This document shows, in pieces, positions 34,196-43,571 of a stretch of 64,000 nucleotides of DNA (position 1 is the stretch's first letter; each line of letters starts with the position of its first letter). The translations under genes were made by a program, and so were the position numbers. The DNA is from CAWCDJ01 sp963836015 (GTDB lineage: Bacteria > Acidobacteriota > Terriglobia > Bryobacterales > Bryobacteraceae), in NCBI GenBank assembly GCA_963836015.1, contig CAWIIF010000015.1:806001-870000 (forward strand), written 5' to 3'. The notes beneath the pieces are model-generated. The model worked only from the letters and a program-made list of their open reading frames with translations. It was not told the origin of the DNA and made no database searches.

Positions 34196-35133
34196 AGGGC
34201 GGGGTCCTCCCACAGCGGTGCCGCCCCCAGCAGAGAGGCATCGTCGCCCAGAACGGCGGCACGGATGTCTACTTTCCCCCACGGTGTCCACGCATGCTCT
34301 TGCACATAGCTGACGAACTGCGGCAGCAGATGGTTTGCGGCCCGCATCACACCTCCGCCGACCACAACGACCTCCGGGTCGTAAGCGTGGATGAGCGACA
34401 CGATGCCCGCCGACCATACGCGCACACACGCATTCAGCACCTGCTGCGAGCAGGTATCGCCGGCTTCCGCGCACTGGACCAGCGTGCCGAAGTCGAGCAC
34501 CGGCTGCCGTGAGAGCAGACTTTCCTCGAAGCCGTTTTGCGCGCGGCAGATCTCGGGCAGCGCCCAGGTGGACGCCTCCGCTTCCACGCATCCGATATTG
34601 CCGCAGGTACACAACCGGCCATCGACGCGGGCCAGAAGATGCCCGCCGAGACAGCCGGCCTGATAATGGCGTCCGCGGACGAGCCGCGAGTTCATCATGG
34701 CCGCACCGCCCACGCCCGTCCCCAGCGTCATCGTCACGACATCGTTGAAGGACCGCGCCGCGCCGGCGTACCGTTCGCCCAGTAAGGCCATGCGAGCGTC
34801 GTTTTCGATCCGCAAGCTCAGGCCGAACGCGGATTGCGCCCAGGCGGGGAGATCGATGGAGACCGCGTCGTCATACTTGGCGTTGGTGGAGACGATCCGC
34901 CTTGCCACCGGGTCTACCAGACCGCAGAAAGCGAGGGCGACGCCGGTAAAATCGGCCGCCAGGTATCCGCCTTCCCGCATCAGTTCTTGAAGCGACTCTG
35001 TGATCGCGGGCAGCGCCTGCCGGAGTCCACAGCCGGATGGGACTGCGACGCGCCGGCGCCCGCACACGCGGTCGAACTCCACCACGGCGCAGGTTGTATG
35101 CGACCCGCCTAGATCGACCGCAAGAAACTTCAT
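34192..35133 (-). CDS. ROK family sugar kinase
   Basis: A 313-residue ROK protein. I use the ATG at 35133, overlapping the cupin isomerase stop (ATGA). Signatures: the phosphate loop VDLGGSHTTC, IENDARMALLGE (catalytic Asp), TLGTGVGG, the ROK zinc motif with CTCGNIGCVE and GGHLLA. No DNA-binding domain is present, so it is an enzyme, not a repressor. It most likely phosphorylates the hexose brought in by the sugar porter encoded in the same operon. Confidence 0.87.
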   Translation of the reverse strand: MKFLAVDLGGSHTTCAVVEFDRVCGRRRVAVPSGCGLRQALPAITESLQELMREGGYLAADFTGVALAFCGLVDPVARRIVSTNAKYDDAVSIDLPAWAQSAFGLSLRIENDARMALLGERYAGAARSFNDVVTMTLGTGVGGAAMMNSRLVRGRHYQAGCLGGHLLARVDGRLCTCGNIGCVEAEASTWALPEICRAQNGFEESLLSRQPVLDFGTLVQCAEAGDTCSQQVLNACVRVWSAGIVSLIHAYDPEVVVVGGGVMRAANHLLPQFVSYVQEHAWTPWGKVDIRAAVLGDDASLLGAAPLWEDPAL

Positions 35134-35687
35134 TTCCCCTCGACCAGCGCCGGCCGGCCGTTCACACGAAGAAGGCGCGCCGAAAACCCTTGGCGAGCGA
35201 TGGTGTCGTAATCGTGGCCTGCGTCGGCGGGCCAGCAGGCGAAGAACGAGAACGGGTCCCGCCCGGTGTTCGCTACACGATGAGCCGTGTGCCCGGGGAT
35301 GTAATGGACGCTCCCCGGACTCATCGCTTCCCATCGCGTCCGCCGGTCGGTATCCATCAGGATCAGAGCGCCCTCGCCGGAAGTCGCGATGTAGTACTCG
35401 GCCCGATCGGCCAGCCTGTGGAAATGGCCCTTGGTCATGAAATATTCCTCGCCGACCAGTCCCGGCTGGATGACGGTCGTTCCCCAGTACAACCCGCCTG
35501 AAGTGCCCTCCCGAACAGGCTGGAACGCCTGGACTCGATAGACCAAGGTATCCTGAGCCAATTGGGCGCGGGCTTCTTCATCCGCAAAAACCCCTGGCAA
35601 ATCCGCGATGGTCCGCGACACTTCTTCGACTCCGCTTCCGGATAGCAGGCCGGTCGACAGGCTCATGTGTAGCGACGGTAGGGGCAT
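35130..35687 (-). CDS. cupin-type glucose-6-phosphate isomerase
   Basis: A 185-residue protein that fits the archaeal-type phosphoglucose isomerase: LYWGTTVIQPG, EYFMTKGHFH with the first metal ligands, EYYIATSGEGALILMD and YIPGHTAHRVAN with the second histidines. It is nine bases downstream of the GH2 gene and overlaps the ROK gene, which places isomerisation between phosphorylation and glycolysis. Confidence 0.85.
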   Translation of the reverse strand: MPLPSLHMSLSTGLLSGSGVEEVSRTIADLPGVFADEEARAQLAQDTLVYRVQAFQPVREGTSGGLYWGTTVIQPGLVGEEYFMTKGHFHRLADRAEYYIATSGEGALILMDTDRRTRWEAMSPGSVHYIPGHTAHRVANTGRDPFSFFACWPADAGHDYDTIARQGFSARLLRVNGRPALVEGK

Positions 35688-35696
35688 TTCAGACTC

Positions 35697-37874
35697 TCAC
35701 TTTCCTCCGGGCGGAGTGATCCTGACCTTCCGGCGGCTCAGCGTGGGCTCGCCTTTTCCCGCATCCGCCTTGGCTTCCAGAATAAAATCGCCTGGGCTGT
35801 TTGGCACGTCCAGATTGATGTACATCGTCGTTTGACCCAGGCCCGCAATCCGGAAAGGCGTCTGCGAGCGCGCCGCCTCTTCGCCGCTCTTCGATTGAAG
35901 CGACACGGTCAACGTGCCGGCCGCCGCATCGTTATCGTCGTTCACCAGCATCACCTGCAGGGTCGGTTTGGATGGCGCCAGGGTCGGCTTCCAGAAACTC
36001 AGGTATACGCCGAGCGGTGCGAACGCATTCGACAGGTAGTCCTGGAAGTGCGTGTCCAGTTGGAGCTTCTCGACATCGCGAAAATGATCGGAGGTGTAGC
36101 CCAGGGGATCGCTGCCTGTGAGGTACACGAAATGGAGCACGCCGGCGTATTGACGGTACGCGCGCCAGAACTCGGTGATCCCCGCCAGCAGGTAGGCGTT
36201 CAATTCCAACCGGTCCTCGGCGGTGGCGCCCGGCGGCAGTAGGCGCGGGTACAGATCCTTGGTCAGTTCGGTGGGCGAACCGTCGCGATTCAGCCAGAGC
36301 CAGCCGTACTCATTCAGGATCATCGCGTGGCCCGTGGGCGCTCCCGGGGCCTTCCCATTCGCCCGCTCGAACGTGGTCATGCTGAACTCGGGACCTCCCT
36401 TCCGCGACATGTCGATGAATTCGTAAGGGTGGTCTTCCACCGGATCGTCCGGGCCGGCGGGTGGGTTATAACTGTTTTCCCAGGGCCGGTTCGAGAGGTC
36501 GAGGCCGCGGACCGCGGGGATGATCTTCTCCCCGAATATCGGATCCCAGGTTTCGTTGTTGGCATCCCAAATGGCCACACTCGGGTGGTTCCAGTTGTCG
36601 CGCATCCACTCGCCGTATTCGCGGGTCATTTCCTCGCTATCGAAATGCACCTGATTTTCCGCGCCATGCCACGCCTTTCCGGTCCACACGAAATACTCGT
36701 TCTGGATCAGCAAGCCCGCTTCGTCGGCAATCTCCAACCATCTGTCGGGCACGGGACCGATGCAGAAGCGGAATGCGTTCCAATGCATCTTCTTCGGGAT
36801 CTCCACCAGCAGCTTGCGCACCCAGTTTTCATCCCACGGCAGGACGCCCGATTTCGGGTCCTCGAAAAAGCGGTGCAGCGTAATGTTGGAGCCGCGGAGA
36901 AAGTACGGGCGGCCGTTGAGGTATGCGCGCTTCGTCGCCGTTTCGAAATGGAACTCGCGCATGCCGAAGCGAGTACTGGCGCTGTCTCCGTCGCTTCCGG
37001 TCTCGACCACGTACAGCGACGGATGCTCGGGTGTCCACAACTTCGCCGCGGACATTTCAATTTTTTGTGTCACGGCGCGCTCCTCGCCGGCTGCCAGCCG
37101 GATCCGCATCGCAGGCGCCCGCGCCACCACCGCTTCGGATTTCCATTCGTGCACGGTTTGCGTGAGCGCAAAAGATACGGCCTGGCCCGAGTGATTGCGC
37201 AGCGTGGTTTGCACGGTGACCGATTTCAAGTCGCGGCTCGGCGCGACTTGTATTGATTCGATCGCGGGATTATCGGAGAGCGCCAGCGAGACGCTGTCAT
37301 AGATGCCGGGCGTCCAGCGATTCTTCTCGAAATCCGTGCCTGCGGAAACATTCGCCGGCAGCACACCCGGATGCGCGCCCACTCGGATCACGATTTGATT
37401 CGAACCCTGCCGCACCACGCCGGACACATCGAAGATCGCGGCGGAGAAGCAGGGGAGATGTTCGCCCACCCTTTTGCCGTTCAGCCATACCGTCGCGCCG
37501 AATTGTGCTTTGTTGATCCGCAGAATCGCAACGCTTCGAATCGCGGGGATCTCGAATTGCCGCCGGTACCAGAACCAGTTGCGCTGCTGCCGCGAGACTC
37601 CGGCATTCGAAACCTGCGCCGAGGCGGGCGCAAGGTTGCGCGACACCTGGTTCTGAATCAGTTCGCGGCTCTCGAATTGGTCTACGTCTTTAAACCCCGG
37701 CACCGCCGAATGACTCAGGCCCGGGACCGGCGCGTGATGGGAATAAGCGGCCGGCTGCTGTTCCCCATCGATCGAATCGGTGATCTCCCACGGCCCGTCC
37801 AGCGAGAGGGTGATGCGTTTCGCGGCCCAGAGCGGGGCGGCGAGAACGGCCAGAAGCAACAAGAGTTTTCGCAC
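35697..37874 (-). CDS. secreted glycoside hydrolase family 2 (beta-mannosidase/exo-beta-glucosaminidase-like)
   Basis: A 725-residue exported enzyme starting at GTG 37874 with signal peptide (LLLLLAVLAAPLWAA). The jelly roll has WFWYRRQFEIP and WLNGKRVGEH, the barrel has YFLRGSNITLHRFFE. The acid/base Glu is in ANNETWD and the nucleophile probably in ILNEYGW. The NNE-type acid motif and the long barrel point to mannosidase or glucosaminidase relatives more than to classical beta-galactosidase. It is first in the operon with sugar kinase, isomerases and porter. Confidence 0.8.
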   Translation of the reverse strand: MRKLLLLLAVLAAPLWAAKRITLSLDGPWEITDSIDGEQQPAAYSHHAPVPGLSHSAVPGFKDVDQFESRELIQNQVSRNLAPASAQVSNAGVSRQQRNWFWYRRQFEIPAIRSVAILRINKAQFGATVWLNGKRVGEHLPCFSAAIFDVSGVVRQGSNQIVIRVGAHPGVLPANVSAGTDFEKNRWTPGIYDSVSLALSDNPAIESIQVAPSRDLKSVTVQTTLRNHSGQAVSFALTQTVHEWKSEAVVARAPAMRIRLAAGEERAVTQKIEMSAAKLWTPEHPSLYVVETGSDGDSASTRFGMREFHFETATKRAYLNGRPYFLRGSNITLHRFFEDPKSGVLPWDENWVRKLLVEIPKKMHWNAFRFCIGPVPDRWLEIADEAGLLIQNEYFVWTGKAWHGAENQVHFDSEEMTREYGEWMRDNWNHPSVAIWDANNETWDPIFGEKIIPAVRGLDLSNRPWENSYNPPAGPDDPVEDHPYEFIDMSRKGGPEFSMTTFERANGKAPGAPTGHAMILNEYGWLWLNRDGSPTELTKDLYPRLLPPGATAEDRLELNAYLLAGITEFWRAYRQYAGVLHFVYLTGSDPLGYTSDHFRDVEKLQLDTHFQDYLSNAFAPLGVYLSFWKPTLAPSKPTLQVMLVNDDNDAAAGTLTVSLQSKSGEEAARSQTPFRIAGLGQTTMYINLDVPNSPGDFILEAKADAGKGEPTLSRRKVRITPPGGK

Positions 37875-37982
37875 GGAAGCGCGGTTCCTACTGCTTAAGA
37901 CTAGCAGCCATTATCTCTCGGTGTGACGCGCCGCCCAACCGGAGTTAGGATAGGGAATCCGAAAGGAGCACGGACCCTCCAG

Positions 37983-40457
37983 ATGAGAACCACCAGGCGC
38001 CGATTTCTGGAATCTACCGCAGCCGCGGGAGCAGCGCTCGCCGCCCCATCTCCCCAAGGCGGTCTCCCCCCGTTGAATTCCGCCGCGATCGCCCGGCGGC
38101 ACAGCCTCTCCCGAACCCAGCCCACGCCGGACTTCTTCGAGGGCCTCCTGCTCGGCAATGGGGACATCGGCGTATGCGTCACGGTGCGCCCGGATGCCCT
38201 GGGCATCCACATCGGCAAGAACGACGTGTGGGACATTCGCGTCAGCGAAGAACATGCGGCCCACATCAAGCCGTTCCGCGAAGTGCTCGACCTCTGGAAG
38301 CGGGCGGGCGAGGAGGCCAAGCGCCGCGGCCAGCCGGAGATGACCTTCCTCGAATCGCGAATCGATTTTTTCCGTGAGTACTCCGAGCTGATGCAGTCCT
38401 CTTACCGCAAGCCGTGGCCCCGCCCCTGGCCGTGCGGCACGATCTGGCTGCACTGGGACCCGCGCATGATCCGCGTCGTGCGCCAGGATCTCGACATCTC
38501 TTCCGGCGTCCTCACCGTCAAACTCGAGCATGACAACCTGCGCGGCGAACTCCGCGCCATCCAACTCGAGTGCTTCGTCAGCCGCGAAAACGGCCACATC
38601 TCCGTCACCAGCGATTTGCCCGTTCCGATTCTCTCCGCGGTCTACCAGCCGAACTGGGACGCGGACGCGAAACTTCCCGAACCCGAACTTCACGCGGAAG
38701 ACGGGCGCTTCTCCGGCTACCAGTATTTTCCGGCCACCGCGCCCACCAAAGCGCAGCCGAATCCTCCCAAGACCAAGGACGACCGCAACTTCGCGATCCA
38801 CGGCATTCTGGCCGGCCGGTGGACCGCCGAAAGCGCCGGACCGCGCCGCGTTCTGCTCCAGCCTGCCGCGCTTCAGCCCCTCCGGCTGGACGTAGCCCTC
38901 TTCACGCCTCGTGATGTGGCGGACAACGTCGCCCACGCCCGCGCGGAAGGCGAACGCCTGGCCGGGCTTCCGGCAGCCGGTCTCCGCAACCAATCCGCCG
39001 CGGAGTGGGTCCGCTTCTGGTCCGCTTCTTCTGTCGAACTCGAAGACCGCGAATTGGAAGAGATCTGGTATCGCAATCAATACTTCCTGGCCTGCTGTCT
39101 TAAGCCGGGGAAAGTGGCGCCGGGCCTGTTCGGCAACTGGAGCAGCGGGAAGATCGGCACCGCCTGGCACGGCGACTATCACATGAATTACAACACCCAG
39201 CAGGTGTGGTGGGGCGTCTTCTCGAGCAACCACGCCGAACAGCACGAGCCCTACACCCGCCTGGTGGAGAGCCTCATGCCCATGGCCGAGTGGAACGCCC
39301 GCGTGCAGTTCGGCCTGCCCGGTGCTTACTTTCCGCATTCCGCTTACCCGGTGCCCAGCAGCGTCAACCCCTACCCGGCGCCGCCCTGGGGATACGAAAT
39401 CTGCGAGACCCCCTGGACCGTGCAAAGCCTCTGGTGGCAGTACCGCTACACTCTCGACCCGCAGTATCTCGAGCGCGTCTATCCCATCCTTCGCGCCGCG
39501 GCTGATTTCCTGGTCGCCTTCGTCCAAAAGGGCCAGGACGGGAAGTATCACATCGTACCCACCGTCTCCCCGGAGAACTGGGGCGCCACCGTCGATTTCC
39601 GGCTGAACCGCGACTGCATCATCGATCTCGCCCTCACCGCATTTCTCCTGGATGCGGTGCTCGAAGGCTCGCGCACCCTCAACCGCGACGCCAACCTGCG
39701 CGGTCGCTGGCAGGAGGTTCGAGAGAACCTCGCGCCGTATCCCGCCGGCGATGGACCCTACGGCCGCGTCTGGCTCGACGTCCGCGATGCTCCCTTCGAG
39801 TACGTCTACAACGTGCCGGTTACGCTCGCGCCGGTCTTTCCGGGCGAACAGGCCGGCCAGGGTTCCGCTCCGGAACTGCTCGATGTGGCACGCCGCACCG
39901 CCCGCACCATCCGTCTCGAGGGCGGCAACGATCTCGTATGGCAGCCTCTCGCCCGCGCCCGCCTCGCGATGCTCGACCTCGACTGGTTCAAGCGCGAAGT
40001 ACGCTACTCCATGACGCCCCTTGGGGTCGCTAACGATCGCGTCCGCCAAACCGGAGGCCGCTATCGCGACGCCACCAACTTCGACTTCATGATGCGCATG
40101 GGCGTCTGGACCGAGAACCTCTCTCTCCCCGCCGTTCTCAACGAGTGCCTGCTCCAGAGCCACGACGGCGTCATCCGTCTGTTCCCCAACACCCTCCACC
40201 TCGGGAAGGCGAGGTTCCGCGACCTGCGCGCCGCGGGCGCGTTCCTGGTTTCCGCCTCGTGGGACGGAAAGACGGTTTCCGATATCGCGCTGAAGAGCGA
40301 GAAGGGATCGCTCGCGCGCGTCGCCCACCCCTGGATATCGAGAAATGCATCCATCCGCGAGACGGTGTCGGGAACCGCTGTTGCCGTCACCGAACGCCAG
40401 GGGATCCTCGAATTCCGTACCGCTCCAGGAGCCTCGTATGTGCTTCGGCCCGCATAA
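37983..40457 (+). CDS. Tat-exported GH95-like glycoside hydrolase
   Basis: An 824-residue protein with twin-arginine leader TTRRRFLESTAAAGAALA; the ATG at 37983 puts the leader at the N-terminus, while the frame from 37923 does not. The (alpha/alpha)6 barrel has GTAWHGDYHMNYNTQQVWW and VSPEN, matching GH95 alpha-L-fucosidase/alpha-L-galactosidase signatures in modified form, and NECLLQSHDGVIRLFPN near the end. The N-terminal domain (LLLGNGDIGVCVTV) is also typical. It is divergently placed from the GH2 operon, with 108 bases between; both promoters must lie there. Confidence 0.75.
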   Translation: MRTTRRRFLESTAAAGAALAAPSPQGGLPPLNSAAIARRHSLSRTQPTPDFFEGLLLGNGDIGVCVTVRPDALGIHIGKNDVWDIRVSEEHAAHIKPFREVLDLWKRAGEEAKRRGQPEMTFLESRIDFFREYSELMQSSYRKPWPRPWPCGTIWLHWDPRMIRVVRQDLDISSGVLTVKLEHDNLRGELRAIQLECFVSRENGHISVTSDLPVPILSAVYQPNWDADAKLPEPELHAEDGRFSGYQYFPATAPTKAQPNPPKTKDDRNFAIHGILAGRWTAESAGPRRVLLQPAALQPLRLDVALFTPRDVADNVAHARAEGERLAGLPAAGLRNQSAAEWVRFWSASSVELEDRELEEIWYRNQYFLACCLKPGKVAPGLFGNWSSGKIGTAWHGDYHMNYNTQQVWWGVFSSNHAEQHEPYTRLVESLMPMAEWNARVQFGLPGAYFPHSAYPVPSSVNPYPAPPWGYEICETPWTVQSLWWQYRYTLDPQYLERVYPILRAAADFLVAFVQKGQDGKYHIVPTVSPENWGATVDFRLNRDCIIDLALTAFLLDAVLEGSRTLNRDANLRGRWQEVRENLAPYPAGDGPYGRVWLDVRDAPFEYVYNVPVTLAPVFPGEQAGQGSAPELLDVARRTARTIRLEGGNDLVWQPLARARLAMLDLDWFKREVRYSMTPLGVANDRVRQTGGRYRDATNFDFMMRMGVWTENLSLPAVLNECLLQSHDGVIRLFPNTLHLGKARFRDLRAAGAFLVSASWDGKTVSDIALKSEKGSLARVAHPWISRNASIRETVSGTAVAVTERQGILEFRTAPGASYVLRPA

Positions 40458-40532
40458 CCCGCGCCGATTATGTTCCATTGAAGGCGCATCGCTTGCTGCA
40501 TTCCGGAGGCCCATGCTATATTTCGTGTCGAT

Positions 40533-41273
40533 TTGATACGCCTCAGCGGTAAGACCGCCTTGATCACTGCGGCCGGGGCAGGCATCGGCCGGGCCACGGC
40601 CGAAGCTTTCGCTCGCGAGGGCTGCCATGTCGTGGCGACGGACCTCGATCCGTCCAAGCTCGAAGGGCTCGCGGACGAGTGCCTGGAACTCGACGTGCGC
40701 TCGACCGAGGCTGTCCGGGCGCTCGCCGCCCGCATCGGGCCGGTCGATGTCCTGTTCAATTGCGCCGGGTTCGTCCATCACGGCACCGTGCTGGATTGCT
40801 CCGAAGAGGACTGGGACTTTTCTTTCGACATCAACGTCAAGTCGATGCATCGGACTATCCAGGCATTTCTGCCGGGTATGCTGGAGCGGCACAAGGGCTC
40901 GATTATCAACGTCTCCTCGGGTGCATCCTCGGTTCGGGGCATTCCGAACCGGTATGCTTACGGCGCCAGCAAGGCTGCCGTCATTGGACTCACCAAGGCC
41001 GTCGCCGCCGATTTCATCCGCCAAGGCATCCGCTGCAACGCCATCTGCCCCGGCACCATCGCATCTCCGTCGCTGGAAGGGCGCATCGCCGTGCTTGCCG
41101 GGCGGCAGGGCCGCACCGTCGCGGAGGTCCGCCAGGAATTCGCCGCGCGGCAGCCGATGGGAAGGCTCGGGCAGCCCGAGGAGATTGCCGCTCTCGCCGT
41201 TCACCTGGCGTCCGACGAGAGTAGCTTCACGACCGGCGCCGTTCACATCGCCGACGGAGGCTTCTCTTTGTGA
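40533..41273 (+). CDS. short-chain dehydrogenase, possibly a 2-keto-3-deoxy-sugar-acid dehydrogenase
   Basis: A 246-residue SDR starting at TTG 40533. Cofactor motif TAAGAGIGRAT at residues 12-22, NCAG near 79, catalytic Ser in INVSSGAS and YxxxK in YAYGASK. It resembles 2-keto-3-deoxy-L-fuconate dehydrogenases, and the neighbouring GH95-like enzyme and IlvD/Edd dehydratase make a non-phosphorylated fucose or pentose route plausible. It ends in a GTGA overlap with the kinase gene. SDR specificity is hard to read from sequence. Confidence 0.8.
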   Translation: MIRLSGKTALITAAGAGIGRATAEAFAREGCHVVATDLDPSKLEGLADECLELDVRSTEAVRALAARIGPVDVLFNCAGFVHHGTVLDCSEEDWDFSFDINVKSMHRTIQAFLPGMLERHKGSIINVSSGASSVRGIPNRYAYGASKAAVIGLTKAVAADFIRQGIRCNAICPGTIASPSLEGRIAVLAGRQGRTVAEVRQEFAARQPMGRLGQPEEIAALAVHLASDESSFTTGAVHIADGGFSL

Positions 41274-42274
41274 CGGACGTCGCGCCGTCGATCACGCGCC
41301 GCGAGATCGAGCGGCTCGGGCTCCTGGCGGCCGTTGATCAGTTCCAGCTTTCGGCTCTGACAGGCGGCGTCTCCTCCGATATCTTCAAGGTGGAGGCGGC
41401 AGGCCGCATTTTCGTGGTCAAGCGGGCTCTGGCCCAACTGCGCGTCAAGGACGAATGGCGGGCCCCCGTATCGCGCAGCCGCCACGAAGCGGATTGGCTG
41501 GAAGTGGTCGCGCGGATTCTCCCCGGCGCCGCTCCCGCCGTGCTCGCCCGTGACGACGACGCCGGTCTCTTCGCCATGGAGTACTTCGATCCGGTGTTGT
41601 TCCCGGTCTGGAAAGAACGCCTCCGTGATGGCGACATCGATGTGCGGCTCGCGGCCGAAGTCGGCCGGCGTCTGGTTGCGATCCACGCCAAAACCGCGGG
41701 CGACCCCGTCATTGCCGCACGTTTCGCCACCGGGCCGGTCTTCCACGCCATCCGTCTCGAACCCTACTTTGAAGCCGCCGCCCGGCGCCATCCGGAGGCG
41801 GCCGCTTCGCTGCTCGACCTTTCCGCCCGAACCCTCGCAACGCGCGTGGCTCTCGTACACGGAGACATCAGCCCGAAGAATATCCTCGCGGGAGCGGATG
41901 GCCCGATCTTTCTGGACGCCGAATGCGCCTGGTACGGCGACCCCGCGTTCGACCTGGCCTTTTGCCTCAACCACCTGCTTCTGAAATGCCTGTGGAACCG
42001 CCCGTGCGCGCCGCGCCTCTTGGAGGCCTTCGATACCCTTGCGGCCGTCTATCTGAGCGGCGTTACCTGGGAACCCTGCGAGGCGATCGAGAGACGGACA
42101 GCCAGCCTTCTCGCGGCTCTGCTGCTCGCCCGCGTGGACGGCAAGAGCCCCGTGGAGTACCTCTCGGAGTCGGATCGCGACTTGGTCCGCAAGGTCTCCC
42201 TATGCCTCATCGCCGCCCCGGCTGCGTCGCCCCGCGATGTCGCGCGGGTCTGGGCCTCGCACCTGGGACTCTGA
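41270..42274 (+). CDS. APH-fold small-molecule kinase
   Basis: A 334-residue kinase of the aminoglycoside phosphotransferase/methylthioribose kinase fold, starting at GTG 41270. Visible: the nucleotide-loop-like LTGGVSSDIFKV, Lys in IFVVKRAL, catalytic loop LVHGDISPKNIL and metal site FLDAECAWYGDPAFDLAF. The substrate is unknown. Because it sits between a sugar-acid dehydrogenase and an enolase paralogue, I infer that it phosphorylates a sugar acid or a breakdown product of the same pathway and is not a resistance gene. Confidence 0.75.
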   Translation: MTDVAPSITRREIERLGLLAAVDQFQLSALTGGVSSDIFKVEAAGRIFVVKRALAQLRVKDEWRAPVSRSRHEADWLEVVARILPGAAPAVLARDDDAGLFAMEYFDPVLFPVWKERLRDGDIDVRLAAEVGRRLVAIHAKTAGDPVIAARFATGPVFHAIRLEPYFEAAARRHPEAAASLLDLSARTLATRVALVHGDISPKNILAGADGPIFLDAECAWYGDPAFDLAFCLNHLLLKCLWNRPCAPRLLEAFDTLAAVYLSGVTWEPCEAIERRTASLLAALLLARVDGKSPVEYLSESDRDLVRKVSLCLIAAPAASPRDVARVWASHLGL

Positions 42275-42275
42275 C

Positions 42276-43571
42276 ATGCCGTCAACGAACATTCGCAAAG
42301 TCCACGGCCGCCGGGTTTGGGATTCGCGCGGCCGTCCCACGGTGGAAGCAGAGGTGGAAGTAGAGTCCGGCGCGATCGGACGCGCCATTGCCCCTGCCGG
42401 GGCTTCTACCGGTTCGGGCGAGGCCCTCGATCTTCGCGACGATGACGCGTTCGATGTCCGTCGCGCCGTCGCGAACGTCAACGGGATCATCGCGCGAAGC
42501 CTGACAGGAGCGGACGCCGCGGATCAGCAGGCGGTGGACGGTCTTCTCCTCGCGGCGGATGGAACACCGGATAAAGGACGGCTCGGCGGTAACGCGACAA
42601 TCGCCACCTCCATGGCCGCGCTCCATGCCGCGGCGGCAGCCAACGGCGTTCCACTCTGGCGATACCTGTTGCCGGACGCGGTCACCCTGCCTCTGCCCGA
42701 AATCCAGATTTTCGGAGGCGGCGCGCATGCCGCCCGCCGCATCGATATCCAGGATTTGATGGTCGTCTGTCCGTCCGCCGCGTCTTTCGCGGAAGCTCTC
42801 GACCGGACTGCCGCCATTTATCGGGCCGCGGGCCGCCTGATGGCCGAACGGGGAAAGCTGCAAGGTGTTGCGGAAGAGGGCGGTTATTGGCCGGCGTTCG
42901 CGTCCAACGAGGAGGCGCTGGACGCGCTGGTGCGCGCCATCGAGGCCGCCGGGCTTGTCCCCGGCCGCGACGCGTCCATTTCGCTGGATATCGCGGCGTC
43001 CCAATTCGGATCGTCCGGCAGGTACTGCCTGGCCTGCGACAATCAGTCGCTCGACACCGATGGGTTCATTGAACTGCTCGCCCGGTGGATCGAACGCTAC
43101 CCGATCGTCTCCATCGAGGACCCTCTCGCGGAGGACGATCCCGAAGGTTTCCGGCGTTTCACCGCAGCCTTCGGAAGCAAGATCCAGGTGATCGGCGACG
43201 ACTTCCTGGTCACCAACGCAGAGCGCGTGCGCCGGGCTGCTGCCGCTCGGGAGTGCACCGCCGTGCTGATTAAACCGAACCAGGCCGGCACGATCACCGA
43301 AACCCGCGCCGCCTTGGACGCCGCGCGCGAAGCCGGCCTCGGTGCCATCGTCTCCGCGCGCTCCGGCGAGACGGAGGACGTCACCATCGTCCATCTGGCC
43401 GTAGGCTGGAAAGCTGCTCAACTCAAGGTCGGCTCTTTCTCCCGGTCGGAACGTATGGCGAAGTGGAATGAGGCGCTCCGCATCGAGGAGGCTATCGGAT
43501 CTGCCGCAACGCTGGCCCGTCCGTTCGATGTGCCGGAGTATCATCAAGGTTCTGACAAGGAGCGGAAATGA
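42276..43571 (+). CDS. divergent enolase paralogue
   Basis: A 431-residue enolase-superfamily protein of the true enolase type. The ATG at 42276 follows the kinase stop by one base. Kept features: PAGASTGSGEA loop, VAEEGGYWP, metal ligands in SLDIAAS, SIEDPL and IGDDFLVTN, catalytic Lys in LIKPNQAGT and a second Lys in LKVGSFSRSERMAKWN. Changed: the conserved SHRSGETED is SARSGETED (His to Ala) and the GG-HADN segment is GGAHAARR. These changes and the operon suggest a specialised enzyme acting on another phosphorylated hydroxy acid, not the housekeeping enolase. Confidence 0.8.
   Translation: MPSTNIRKVHGRRVWDSRGRPTVEAEVEVESGAIGRAIAPAGASTGSGEALDLRDDDAFDVRRAVANVNGIIARSLTGADAADQQAVDGLLLAADGTPDKGRLGGNATIATSMAALHAAAAANGVPLWRYLLPDAVTLPLPEIQIFGGGAHAARRIDIQDLMVVCPSAASFAEALDRTAAIYRAAGRLMAERGKLQGVAEEGGYWPAFASNEEALDALVRAIEAAGLVPGRDASISLDIAASQFGSSGRYCLACDNQSLDTDGFIELLARWIERYPIVSIEDPLAEDDPEGFRRFTAAFGSKIQVIGDDFLVTNAERVRRAAAARECTAVLIKPNQAGTITETRAALDAAREAGLGAIVSARSGETEDVTIVHLAVGWKAAQLKVGSFSRSERMAKWNEALRIEEAIGSAATLARPFDVPEYHQGSDKERK

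Noticed and set aside
37911..41246. 1111-residue open frame on the minus strand
   Set aside because: It is antisense to the GH95-like and SDR genes, which have clear domains. High GC leaves the opposite frame open; the composition is unlike a protein.
41270..42274. aminoglycoside resistance gene
   Set aside because: The fold matches APH, but overlap with sugar-acid genes makes a metabolic kinase more likely.
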